DNA from: Chloroflexota bacterium
GTDB taxonomy: Bacteria; Chloroflexota; Dehalococcoidia; Lucifugimonadales; UBA1127
DNA length: 34,556 nucleotides
Direction of reading: 5' to 3'
Assembly (NCBI GenBank): GCA_028873745.1
Contig: JAPPNT010000027.1
Location: 10,793-45,348, forward strand
The notes under the pieces were generated by a model. It worked only from the letters and a program-made list of their open reading frames with translations, made no database searches and had not been told where the DNA came from. A program made the position numbers and the translations under genes. Positions 7,686-14,028 of the stretch are shown here, in pieces (positions within the stretch are counted from its first letter, which is position 1; each line of letters opens with the position of its first letter).

Positions 7686-7728
7686 CAGCTACGATTCGTT
7701 TCAAAAATTTTTGCAAAAATCGTAGCTG
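7686..7728. repeat. Inverted repeat CAGCTACGATT/AATCGTAGCTG
   Basis: Perfect 11-base arms (7686-7696 and 7718-7728) flank a 21-base AT-rich centre that contains the palindrome CAAAAATTTTTG. The left arm is part of the dispersed CAGCTACGATTCGT element. Confidence 0.75.
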
Positions 7729-7741
7729 CAAACCCCCGCAA

Positions 7742-7771
7742 CAGCTACGATTCGATTTTGGAAGTCGAATC
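7742..7771. repeat. Second CAGCTACGATTCG copy with GATTCGA/TCGAATC dyad
   Basis: CAGCTACGATTCG (7742-7754) repeats the left arm of the preceding element. GATTCGA (7749-7755) and TCGAATC (7765-7771) form a 7-base inverted repeat. Confidence 0.65.
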
Positions 7772-7795
7772 CCCCCACCCCGAGGAAAATCGAAG

Positions 7796-7841
7796 CCTAT
7801 CCTGAGGCACTCGAAGGGCCTATCCCGAGGCTCTCGAAGGG
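7796..7841. repeat. Tandem 23-base repeat, two units
   Basis: The units 7796-7818 and 7819-7841 both read CCTATCC-n-GAGGC-n-CTCGAAGGG and differ at two positions. On the other strand this is CCCTTCGAG..CCTC, related to the dispersed CCTTCGACAGGCTCAGG motif found at 10618-10634. Confidence 0.8.
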
Positions 7842-7876
7842 GGTGAACACCCCCCAACTGGCAGCCAGGAGAACCC

Positions 7877-8632
7877 ATGCGCTTTCCCCCACTCGTCGAG
7901 GCCCGCTTTGTCCAGCGGCTGAACCGCTTTGCCGCGACGGTTGAGCTCGACGGCCGCGAAGTCACCGTCCACGTCGCTAACTCCGGGCGGATGCACGAGT
8001 TGCTGCAACCGGGAAACCTCTGCTATTTGACCGAGCAACCCGCCGCACACCGCAAGACTGCCTACGATCTCACCCTCGTGGCCATCGACCGCATTGGCAC
8101 GGGCAGTGTCCGCGAGCCCTCAACCCCCTACGCCGGCGACCGTGAGCCTGCCGCCTCGTACGCCCTCGTGTCCGCTGACGCCCGCCTGCCCAACGCCCTT
8201 GTGTGGGAGGCATGGCGCGAGGGTACTCTGCCGCACCTCGGCGGCTACCCCTCCGCCCGTCGCGAAGTCTCGTACCACGACAGCCGCCTGGACCTCGTGC
8301 TGGAGTCGCAGGACAGTAAGTGCTACGTAGAGGTGAAAGCCGTCACGCTGGTGCAGGAAGGCATCGCCCGGTTCCCGGACGCGCCAACCGAACGCGGCCG
8401 CAAACACGTCTCGACGCTCGTCCGCGCCGTCAAGGAGGGCCACCGCGCCGCGGCTGTCTTCGTCGTCCAGCGTGATGACGCGGTCGCGCTCTCGCCCTAC
8501 GACGCCAACGACCCCGACTTCGGCGAGGCTTTGCGGGAGGCCGTCTCGGCCGGTGTGGAGGCCTACGCCTTCACCTGCGCCGTCAGCCGGGAGTCCATCT
8601 CGCTGGCCGGAGAGGCGCCGGTGTTGCTGTAA
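7877..8632 (+). CDS. sfsA: SfsA family DNA-binding/sugar fermentation stimulation-like protein
   Basis: The 251-residue protein matches SfsA end to end: 'VEARFVQRLNRFAATVELDG', 'VHVANSGRMHELLQPG', 'YDLTLVAIDR', and the nuclease-like core 'SRLDLVLES...CYVEVKAVTLVQEGIARFPDAPTERGRKHVSTL'. The D...ExK arrangement in that core resembles a PD-(D/E)xK fold. In E. coli SfsA is described as a DNA-binding regulator of maltose metabolism; the molecular role in other bacteria is unclear. The start ATG has an AGGAGA site at spacing 6. The next gene starts immediately after the stop. Confidence 0.9.
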   Translation: MRFPPLVEARFVQRLNRFAATVELDGREVTVHVANSGRMHELLQPGNLCYLTEQPAAHRKTAYDLTLVAIDRIGTGSVREPSTPYAGDREPAASYALVSADARLPNALVWEAWREGTLPHLGGYPSARREVSYHDSRLDLVLESQDSKCYVEVKAVTLVQEGIARFPDAPTERGRKHVSTLVRAVKEGHRAAAVFVVQRDDAVALSPYDANDPDFGEALREAVSAGVEAYAFTCAVSRESISLAGEAPVLL

Positions 8633-8633
8633 G

Positions 8634-9512
8634 ATGGAGGACATGCCGGTCGCACCCCACATCCAGCGCCTGCACGAACTGGCGCGCACGCGGCGCATGG
8701 TCTTCATCGCCGGTTTACCGGGCGTGGGGAAGAGTCTCTGGCTTCGTGAACTGGCGGAGGCGGCCCACAGCTACGGGCGGCGCGTCTCTCTGTTGCAGTG
8801 GGACGTCGCCCGTCAGCCTTTCGACGCCGCCGTGCTGCTGGCCCGCTACCCGGAGGTGGACGGCATTACCCACGCCGTGCTTCGTAATGCGGCTGGCCTC
8901 TGGGCCCGCGATGCGGTCGTGTCCTGGGACGCGCAACATCGGGACGACGACGCACTGCTGGCGGGCGAAACGCCCCTCATCGGGCACCGATTCGTCGAGC
9001 TGGCAAGGCATGCGGATGACGACGCGGAGCCCGCCCTCGCAGCAGACACGACTCGTTTCGTCGTGCCTGTGCCGAGCGTCGAGGTGCGGCGCGCCATCGA
9101 GGACGCCCGCGCCGCGACGACCGCGAGCCCACGCCATGAGCGGGAGCGCGCCGACGCCGTACCCAACGTACTCCGCCTCCTCTGGGGCGAACTCCTCGAC
9201 GCCGCCGCGCAACTCGCCGCCGAGCGTGGAGAAGCGCCGCCCGTTGACATCGGCTACGACCCCAACACGTATCTCGCCGTCTTCTCCTGGGCGCTGGGCG
9301 AACGCAATTGGGAGCCGTTGCCCGTCGAGGTTGTCCTGCCTTCCCAGCCCCGCTCGGTGTACGACATCGACGCGCCGGTCGTGGACCTCGCGCCGACGGA
9401 GTCCGAGGCGGAGGCGTACGTGGCCCGCGTGGAGCGCGAATACCCGGATCTCGAGGCGCTGCGGCGCGAGACTGCCGCATGGTGGCGGTCTGCCATGAGG
9501 GGGCAGCAGTGA
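8634..9512 (+). CDS. P-loop ATPase/kinase-like protein of unknown function
   Basis: The 292-residue protein has one clear motif: a Walker A GLPGVGKS at residues 27-34 after a hydrophobic strand (MVFIA). An acidic Walker B-like strand (DAVVSWDAQHRDDD) follows. The C-terminal half is helical and acidic and ends in 'WWRSAMRGQQ'. I do not recognise a named family. The start is ATG at 8634, one base after the sfsA stop; ATG 8643 is possible, but neither has an ideally spaced Shine-Dalgarno sequence. The stop overlaps the GTG start of the next gene (GTGA), so sfsA, this gene and the glycosylase form one transcription unit. A nucleic-acid-related role is only a contextual guess. Confidence 0.65.
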   Translation: MEDMPVAPHIQRLHELARTRRMVFIAGLPGVGKSLWLRELAEAAHSYGRRVSLLQWDVARQPFDAAVLLARYPEVDGITHAVLRNAAGLWARDAVVSWDAQHRDDDALLAGETPLIGHRFVELARHADDDAEPALAADTTRFVVPVPSVEVRRAIEDARAATTASPRHERERADAVPNVLRLLWGELLDAAAQLAAERGEAPPVDIGYDPNTYLAVFSWALGERNWEPLPVEVVLPSQPRSVYDIDAPVVDLAPTESEAEAYVARVEREYPDLEALRRETAAWWRSAMRGQQ

Positions 9513-10195
9513 CCCGCGCGACGCCCGAGTTTCTTATGCAGGTCTATGACCGGCTCTTCGATGCCTATGGCCCGCAGGGTTGGTGGCCCGGCGCGGAGAG
9601 CCCAATTGAGGTGTGCGTCGGCGCTATCCTGACGCAGTCGGCCGCGTGGACCAACGTGGAGAAGGCGCTGGCACGGCTCAAAGAGGCCGGGGCGCTCTCC
9701 CTTGAGGCCATCCACGCCATGTCGCAGGAAGAGCTTGCCGAGCTTGTCCACGCCTCCGGCTACTTCAACGTCAAGGCAAGGAAGCTCAAGGCCTTCGCGC
9801 AGCACGTCCACGAGCGGCACGGCGGCGACCTCGACGCGATGCTCGCGCAGCCGTGGGAGGCGCTGCGGGCGGAGCTGCTCGGTGTCTACGGCATCGGAGA
9901 GGAGACGGCGGACGACATCGTTCTGTACGCCGCGGGCGCGCCCAGCTTCGTCATGGACGCCTACACGCGCCGCATCCTGTCGCGCCTCGGCGTCGAGGCG
10001 GCTGACGAACGCTACGAGAGCTACCGCCGCCTCTTTATGGACGCGCTCCCGCCGGACGCGCGGATGTTCAACGAGTACCACGCGCTGTTGGACAAGCTGG
10101 CCAAGGACGTATGCCGGAAGCGCGGCCCTCGGTGCGGCGAGTGCCCGCTGCTGGACCTGTGCCCCACGGGACTGGGCGAGGTCGAGGCGGACTAG
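9509..10195 (+). CDS. Endonuclease III-like / MagIII-type DNA glycosylase with 4Fe-4S cluster
   Basis: The 228-residue protein belongs to the HhH-GPD superfamily, closest in pattern to COG2231 (MagIII-like). Shown directly are 'WWPGAESPIEVCVGAILTQSAAWTNVEKAL' near the N-terminus, a helix-hairpin-helix 'LLGVYGIGEETADDI' (about 123-137), the catalytic Asp D150 in 'MDAYTRRI' and an Fe-S loop C202-x6-C209-x2-C212-x5-C218. Endonuclease III has Lys in the HhH (G-x-K-T-A); here the position is Glu131, so a monofunctional glycosylase without beta-lyase activity is expected. In the family it removes damaged bases such as 3-methyladenine. GTG 9509 is chosen because it overlaps the upstream stop and follows GAGGGGG. 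Confidence 0.85.
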   Translation: MTRATPEFLMQVYDRLFDAYGPQGWWPGAESPIEVCVGAILTQSAAWTNVEKALARLKEAGALSLEAIHAMSQEELAELVHASGYFNVKARKLKAFAQHVHERHGGDLDAMLAQPWEALRAELLGVYGIGEETADDIVLYAAGAPSFVMDAYTRRILSRLGVEAADERYESYRRLFMDALPPDARMFNEYHALLDKLAKDVCRKRGPRCGECPLLDLCPTGLGEVEAD

Positions 10196-10581
10196 CCCAG
10201 CAAACTGCCTACCGCCATGTGGAACGACTCCGGCGCTATCTCGAAGAGCCAATGATTGTTGAAGCGGATATTAGCTAGCTTGGCCGCGTCGCGAGGCTCG
10301 AAGAGGAAGCGCAGGTCCTCCAGCGCCACCGCCCGCGACAGCGGCTCGTAGTCGTAGCGGAAGGACTGCTGCGTGTGATCCACCTCCGTCACCACGCCGA
10401 CGCCGGGCACGCTCTTGGGGTACCGGGCGTAGCCGCCCGTGCAGTACAGGAGCACCAGGTCGCCCGGCGCGATGCCGTCCGGCCAGCCAGCGTTTACGCC
10501 AAAGTGGCCTTCCTCGACGGTCACGTGGCCGGGGAGCCAGGGGTTGCCAAAGACGGCGAAGTAGTAGCGCGGCTCCTTCAT
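10192..10581 (-). CDS. EVE/PUA-like domain protein
   Basis: The 129-residue protein has the layout of an EVE domain: 'YYFAVFGNPWLPGHV' at the start, 'GWPDGIAPGDLVLLYCTGGYARYPKSVPGVGVVTEV' in the middle, and a C-terminal 'ALEDLRFLFEP...IRFNNHWLFEIAPESF'. EVE domains are related to PUA/YTH domains and bind modified bases or RNA. No partner domain is present, so the substrate is unknown. Its last four bases overlap the stop of the convergent glycosylase gene. The start ATG is at 10581. Family assignment rests on the pattern only. Confidence 0.6.
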   Translation of the reverse strand: MKEPRYYFAVFGNPWLPGHVTVEEGHFGVNAGWPDGIAPGDLVLLYCTGGYARYPKSVPGVGVVTEVDHTQQSFRYDYEPLSRAVALEDLRFLFEPRDAAKLANIRFNNHWLFEIAPESFHMAVGSLLG

Positions 10582-10617
10582 GGCATTCGACTATAGCAGC
10601 CCTGCTGTCCGGCGGGG

Positions 10618-10634
10618 CCTTCGACAGGCTCAGG
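10618..10634. repeat. Dispersed motif CCTTCGACAGGCTCAGG
   Basis: This 17-base motif lies in the gap between the EVE-like gene and the sulfurtransferase gene. Near-identical sequences are common dispersed repeats in many GC-rich bacterial genomes. It resembles the reverse complement of the 23-base tandem units at 7796-7841. Confidence 0.5.
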
Positions 10635-10659
10635 CCGAACGGTGGGAGAGGGGCGAGGA

Positions 10660-11496
10660 CTAGTCTGTCGTGAGCGCCGTGTCCTCGCGGTTGGCCCACT
10701 CGCCCATGGAGCCGTCGTAGTTGCGGACATTGTCGTAGCCCACCAGCCGCAGTGTCAGCAGTCCGTGCGCCGCACGGATGCCGCCTTGTCAGTAGGTGAT
10801 GACTTCCTTGTCCGGCGTCACCCCCGCCGCGTCCAGCAGCGCCCGGATCTCCTCCGCCGACTTCCACGAGCGGTTCGGCTCCGGGTTCATGAAGTTCGTC
10901 CACTCCAGGTGGACCGACCCGGGCACGTGGCCGATGCGCTTGTTCCCGCGCGAGTTCTCTCCCGTCCACTCACCGTCGGAGCGGACGTCAAGGAAAATGA
11001 CGCCCTCGTCGCCGACACGCGATATGCCGTAGTCGAGAGGGCACAGGACGCTGTCATCGACGACGGGGGTGAACGTCGCCGCAGCCGGGCTTGGGATGTC
11101 GCGGGAGATTGGCCGGCCCTCGTGGAACCAGCGCTCCCAGCCGCCGTTGAGCACCTTCGCATTGGTGTGGCCGTAGTGGTTGAGCACCCACCACATCCGG
11201 CACGCCGGCACGCCGCCCGCCGTGTCATACGACACCACCGTCGTGTCCGGCCCGACGCCCAGGTCGCCCATCAGCTTGGCGAACTGGTCCGGCGGCATGA
11301 CGTGCAGCGGGTCGTTGGCGTCCTTGATGAACGGGTTGACCCGAAGCCCGACGGCGCCCTTGATATGGGCCTTCTGGTACAGGTCAAACGTGGCACAGTC
11401 GATGATGCGCACGTTGGGGTCGTCCAGGTGTGCCTCCAGCCAGTCCGGCTCCGCAAGGAGCTCCGGCCTGACGTATCCCGCGGATGACTGCGTCAT
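10660..11496 (-). CDS. Two-domain sulfurtransferase (rhodanese/SseA family), probable selenoprotein with TGA-encoded Sec236
   Basis: The N-terminal 235 residues match tandem-rhodanese thiosulfate/3-mercaptopyruvate sulfurtransferases: 'VRIIDCATFDLYQKAHIKGAV', the inactive first domain 'SYDTAGGVPACRMWW', 'VLNGGWERW' and the second-domain 'IFLDVRSDGEW'. An in-frame TGA (10789-10791) follows 'KEVITY'. Reading on in the same frame gives QGGIRAAHGLLTLRLVGY and 42 residues in all to TAG at 10660-10662, completing the domain. The TGA replaces exactly the catalytic Cys of the loop YCQGGIR. Selenocysteine at a redox Cys position is the simplest reading, and rhodanese-related proteins are a reported bacterial selenoprotein family. 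A nonsense mutation or base error is the alternative. The start ATG 11496 has a GGGGAGG site. Confidence 0.8.
10762..10778 (-). promoter_or_regulatory. Candidate bacterial SECIS hairpin
   Basis: On the coding strand a perfect hairpin, TCCGTGC-GGC-GCACGGA, begins 10 bases after the TGA, with the loop at +18 to +20. Its 7-bp stem can be extended through CGGCA/TGCTG with one bulged C. The position inside the coding region immediately 3' of TGA, and a G at the first loop position, match the general description of bacterial SECIS elements. The sequence also encodes conserved protein, so the hairpin could be coincidental. Confidence 0.55.
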
Positions 11497-11615
11497 AAGG
11501 CGCCTCCCCTTGGTTTCCCGCCAGTATACTCCACACGCATCGCGCTCATGCACTATCATAGAGGTGCGAATGCAATGGCGGCCGGCAGGCCGTGGCCAAA
11601 AGGCTGGGAGGATTC

Positions 11616-12275
11616 ATGCTCTTCGACTTTCACACCCACACGTTTCTCAGCGACGGCGTGCTCTCGCCGATCGAGCTCATCCGGCGCGCGGTCTCGAACG
11701 GCTACACGACCATCGCCGTCACCGACCACGCGGGCATCAACGACCAGGAGCGCGTGCTCGACATTCTGGTCAAGGAGTGCGCCGAGGCCACGGAGAACAT
11801 GGGCATCACCGCCCTCCCCGGCGTCGAGCTCACGCACGTCCCGCCGCACCGCATCGCAGAGGCGGCCCGCCGGGCGAAGGCCAACGGCGCCAGGATCGTC
11901 CTGGTGCACGGCGAGACCATCAAGGAGCCCGTCGCCGGCGGCACGAACCGCGCCGCCCTCGAAAGCCCCGACGTGGACATCCTTGTGCACCCGGGCATGA
12001 TTACTGAGGAGGAGGCCGATATTGCGCGGCAGGCGGGCATCTACCTCGAGCTCTCGGCCCGCGCCGGCCACAGCCTCACCAACGGCCACGTCGCCCGCGT
12101 GGCGATGGAGGCCGGCGCCAAGCTGGTCGTCGACTCCGACGGCCACGCTCCCGGCGACCTGCTGACAGAGGAGCTGGCCCGGCAGATCGTCATCGGCGCA
12201 GGGCTGTCGAAGGGCGACTTCGGCGACATCCTCGAGACCAATCCGAAGGCAGTGCTCGACAAGGTCATGGGCTAG
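11616..12275 (+). CDS. PHP-domain histidinol phosphatase-type phosphoesterase
   Basis: The 219-residue protein is a single PHP domain. Metal-ligand motifs appear in the expected order: H6-x-H8 (DFHTHTFLSDG), D37-H38 (TDHAG), E71 (GVELTH), H98 (LVHGE), H125 (LVHPG) and D175-x-H177 (DSDGH). Such proteins are trinuclear-metal phosphoesterases, among them histidinol phosphatase, nucleoside-diphosphate phosphatases and polymerase-associated forms; the substrate cannot be assigned here. I chose ATG 11616 because GGGAGGA lies just upstream and the metal motif begins at once; the frame extends to 11592 without benefit. It is divergent from the sulfurtransferase gene. Confidence 0.82.
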   Translation: MLFDFHTHTFLSDGVLSPIELIRRAVSNGYTTIAVTDHAGINDQERVLDILVKECAEATENMGITALPGVELTHVPPHRIAEAARRAKANGARIVLVHGETIKEPVAGGTNRAALESPDVDILVHPGMITEEEADIARQAGIYLELSARAGHSLTNGHVARVAMEAGAKLVVDSDGHAPGDLLTEELARQIVIGAGLSKGDFGDILETNPKAVLDKVMG

Positions 12276-12304
12276 ACATAAAGTCCGGACGATTCACGAT
12301 CAAG

Positions 12305-12332
12305 CGGCGGCGGCTCATTGTAGCGGCCGCCG
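12305..12332 (+). terminator. Possible terminator hairpin after the PHP gene
   Basis: CGGCGGC (12305-12311) pairs with GCCGCCG (12326-12332), followed by only a weak T-rich end (TTCT). It is plausible as the end of the PHP transcript but not a textbook terminator. Confidence 0.4.
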
Positions 12333-12405
12333 TTCTGCGTCGAAAATGCGGCCAGCGAGCGGGCCTCAGGCCGGCCTCGTCACGGCGGCTTGGGCGAAAT
12401 CCAGT

Positions 12406-12433
12406 TTGACATTTGCGCCCACGCCGGTATACT
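12406..12433 (+). promoter_or_regulatory. Strong sigma70-type promoter
   Basis: TTGACA (12406-12411), a 16-base spacer and TATACT (12428-12433) lie about 90 bases upstream of the membrane-protein start at 12526. Confidence 0.7.
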
Positions 12434-12525
12434 CATTTCAGCAGGCTAGGATACTGTGCTAGCCGGAATTGCCGCGCACGGGCCCTCCGTGACGCGCCAA
12501 TGGGTCAAGTAGATAGGAGGCTGTT

Positions 12526-13008
12526 ATGCAGCAGACCCGTGAATCCGCTTTTTCCCGTTCTCATGGCTCGTCCACCCTCTTTGCCAACCGCCCCCCGGTG
12601 GAGCGATTGGTCGAGGAAATGGAGCAGGAGGCGGCCCCCGTCCATGAGGAGCCGTCGATTGGCGCTGACCGACGCTACCGCTCGCAGCTCCAGCCGCCGC
12701 GCCCCAACACGGACTGGTCGGACTGGGCCGTCAAGTCGTACCGCGTCCAGGAGCGTCTCGCCTCCAACCTGGAGCAGCTCATCTGGGGCAGCATCGGCGC
12801 TTTGACGGGCACGGCGTTGGCCGCCCTCCCCGTGCTGTTCGAGGCGACGCGGACCGGGTACCCGTTCGTGCTTTACCAGCCCCTGGGCGCCGCCATCGGC
12901 GCGACGCTCGCCATCTGCACGCTGGCCATCGCCGGAAAGAGCCGACAGCGGGAGAACACGCCCTCGCCCTCCGGGTGGACGACGGCTCGTCCCGACCGCA
13001 CACGCTAG
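12526..13008 (+). CDS. Small membrane protein, unknown function
   Basis: The 160-residue protein has a long charged N-terminal region (1-80; Glu-rich 'VERLVEEMEQEAAPVHEEP', then a basic 'DRRYRSQLQPPRP' part). Two membrane segments follow (about 84-106 and 117-137), then a short Ser/Pro/Arg tail. Small-residue patterns (GSIGALTGTALAALP, GAAIGATLAICTLAIAG) suggest helix packing. I do not recognise a family. The start ATG has a GGAGG site, and a good promoter lies about 90 bases upstream, so it is probably an independently expressed gene. Confidence 0.65.
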   Translation: MQQTRESAFSRSHGSSTLFANRPPVERLVEEMEQEAAPVHEEPSIGADRRYRSQLQPPRPNTDWSDWAVKSYRVQERLASNLEQLIWGSIGALTGTALAALPVLFEATRTGYPFVLYQPLGAAIGATLAICTLAIAGKSRQRENTPSPSGWTTARPDRTR

Positions 13009-13060
13009 CTGAGCGCGGTCGCAGACGCTGAAGGGACAACTCGAGAGGCCGGAGGGGACG

Positions 13061-13582
13061 TCACCGGGGAAGGTCGTCGGCCATCTCCTTGTGATAGCCG
13101 TTGGTGCGCACGCACTGGTGGCCCTCCGGCCCCATCGGCGTGCCGCACAGCGGGCAGCGCGGCCGCCCCGCCGCGCACACAACCAGCGCTTGCTCCGAGA
13201 GCGCCTTGAGCTGGCCGATGTCGACCAGCGTGCCCACCGTCGCCTCCGGGCTGTCGGCGTCCTCCTGGTTCTTCGCGAGCAGGTTCAGGATGGGCCCGCG
13301 TACGTCCTCGGAGATCATCAGGCGCCCGACCTGGAACTCGTGGAACGCGTCGCTGGACTGCGCCGGCAGCGAGGTGGGCTCGTCCGTTGGGGGCGCGTCC
13401 ATCGTCGATAGCAGTTGCTGGATGGCGACGGCGAGTTGGAAGAGCTGTTCCTTTTCGAGCCACAGGCACGCGCCGCCCTGTTGCGCCTCGACAAGCAGGC
13501 GGAAGCGCCGGCTGCCCGGCTCCCCGACGGCGTCCGCCGTCAACGAGATAGCGCGGCCCAGGTCGTTCTTCGGTCCAGGCAA
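13061..13582 (-). CDS. DUF3090 family protein
   Basis: The 173-residue protein matches DUF3090, known mainly from Actinobacteria and Chloroflexota. Evidence includes the N-terminal 'ADAVGEPGSRRFRLLVEAQ', 'ACLWLEKEQLFQLAVAIQQLL', the central 'FQVGRLMISED', and a C-terminal zinc-ribbon-like end 'RPRCPLCGTPMGPEGHQCVRTNGYH'. The biochemical function of the family is unknown. I prefer a TTG start at 13582 (MPGPKNDLGRA) because GGAGGGG precedes it; ATG 13609 would add nine residues. The genes on both sides are on the plus strand. Confidence 0.82.
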   Translation of the reverse strand: MPGPKNDLGRAISLTADAVGEPGSRRFRLLVEAQQGGACLWLEKEQLFQLAVAIQQLLSTMDAPPTDEPTSLPAQSSDAFHEFQVGRLMISEDVRGPILNLLAKNQEDADSPEATVGTLVDIGQLKALSEQALVVCAAGRPRCPLCGTPMGPEGHQCVRTNGYHKEMADDLPR

Positions 13583-13813
13583 ACCGCCCCTCCGTGCAAG
13601 TGGCTGCACGTGCAGGATGCATCATAGCATAGCTAGCGTCGGGCGAGTTGCCGGATGGTCCTTGCCGCCGGGGCGCCGAATCGCCCGCCGCTCGATTCCG
13701 CAAACGGCTGCCCGAGCCACCTGAACGCCCAAAATCGGCTGCCGACGAAATCCGCAGCAGCGACTTCGCCGGAGATAAATCACGCTCCGACGAAAATCGT
13801 CACCACGCCATGT

Positions 13814-13862
13814 TTGTGAAGCTGTGCACATACGAATTTGTGTTGACACGCACTCTTCACAA
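13814..13862 (+). promoter_or_regulatory. Inverted repeat TTGTGAAG/CTTCACAA bracketing the korA -35 box
   Basis: Perfect 8-base arms (13814-13821 and 13855-13862) lie 33 bases apart on either side of TTGACA. The spacing fits a pair of regulator half-sites rather than a terminator. Confidence 0.35.
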
Positions 13863-13871
13863 TGGTACTTT
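13843..13871 (+). promoter_or_regulatory. Candidate promoter of korAB
   Basis: A perfect -35 TTGACA (13843-13848), a 17-base spacer and a weak -10 TACTTT (13866-13871). It implies a leader of about 150 bases before the TTG start at 14029. Confidence 0.45.
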
Positions 13872-13908
13872 GACTGTTGGATTTCATTCAGGCTTACGCC
13901 TTTTGGTG

Positions 13909-13938
13909 TTCACTGAGCGGCGGCGCTCCGCCAGTGAA
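13909..13938 (+). promoter_or_regulatory. Leader hairpin upstream of korA
   Basis: TTCACTG-a-GCGG (13909-13920) pairs with CCGCCAGTGAA (13928-13938): eleven base pairs with a single bulge. A second small hairpin (GGCG/CGCC) follows. No T-run follows, so it is not a simple terminator, and no known riboswitch signature was recognised. Confidence 0.4.
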
Positions 13939-14028
13939 AGGCGCTCTGGAAACGCCCGGTCCCCTTCATCTTTGGCACGCGGCAGGTCGCGGGGCGGACA
14001 TGAGTGCGGCAGCGCATGGGAGGTCCAA

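Larger units (their letters stand above)
7544..7876. other. Gene-free, repeat-rich intergenic stretch
   Basis: These 333 bases contain no convincing gene. They hold blocks CTCTGACACC (about 7564-7573) and CCGCTACCCTC (about 7597-7608), two copies of CAGCTACGATTCG, two hairpins and a 23-base tandem duplication. The same block order recurs in the gap before gatB (20737-21222). The SfsA ribosome-binding site AGGAGA is at its right end. Confidence 0.6.
13610..14028. other. Gene-free stretch with the korA promoter and structured leader
   Basis: The left part (to about 13800) shows no recognisable signal apart from a minus-strand TATGAT (13626-13621) that could serve the DUF3090 gene. The right part holds the korA promoter, an 8-base inverted repeat and a hairpin-rich leader of about 150 bases, listed separately. 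Confidence 0.5.

Noticed and set aside
7544..7876. CRISPR array in the repeat-rich gap
   Set aside because: Repeats are few, of differing length and spacing, and no cas gene is nearby.
10789..11496. Truncated 235-residue sulfurtransferase or pseudogene
   Set aside because: The frame continues after TGA with exact domain conservation to a normal end and no other defects; Sec is the better explanation, although a base error remains possible.
13872..14028. TPP riboswitch before korA, whose partner KorB uses thiamine diphosphate
   Set aside because: CTGAG occurs, but the required CTGAGA...ACCTGATCTGGATAAT pattern is absent.
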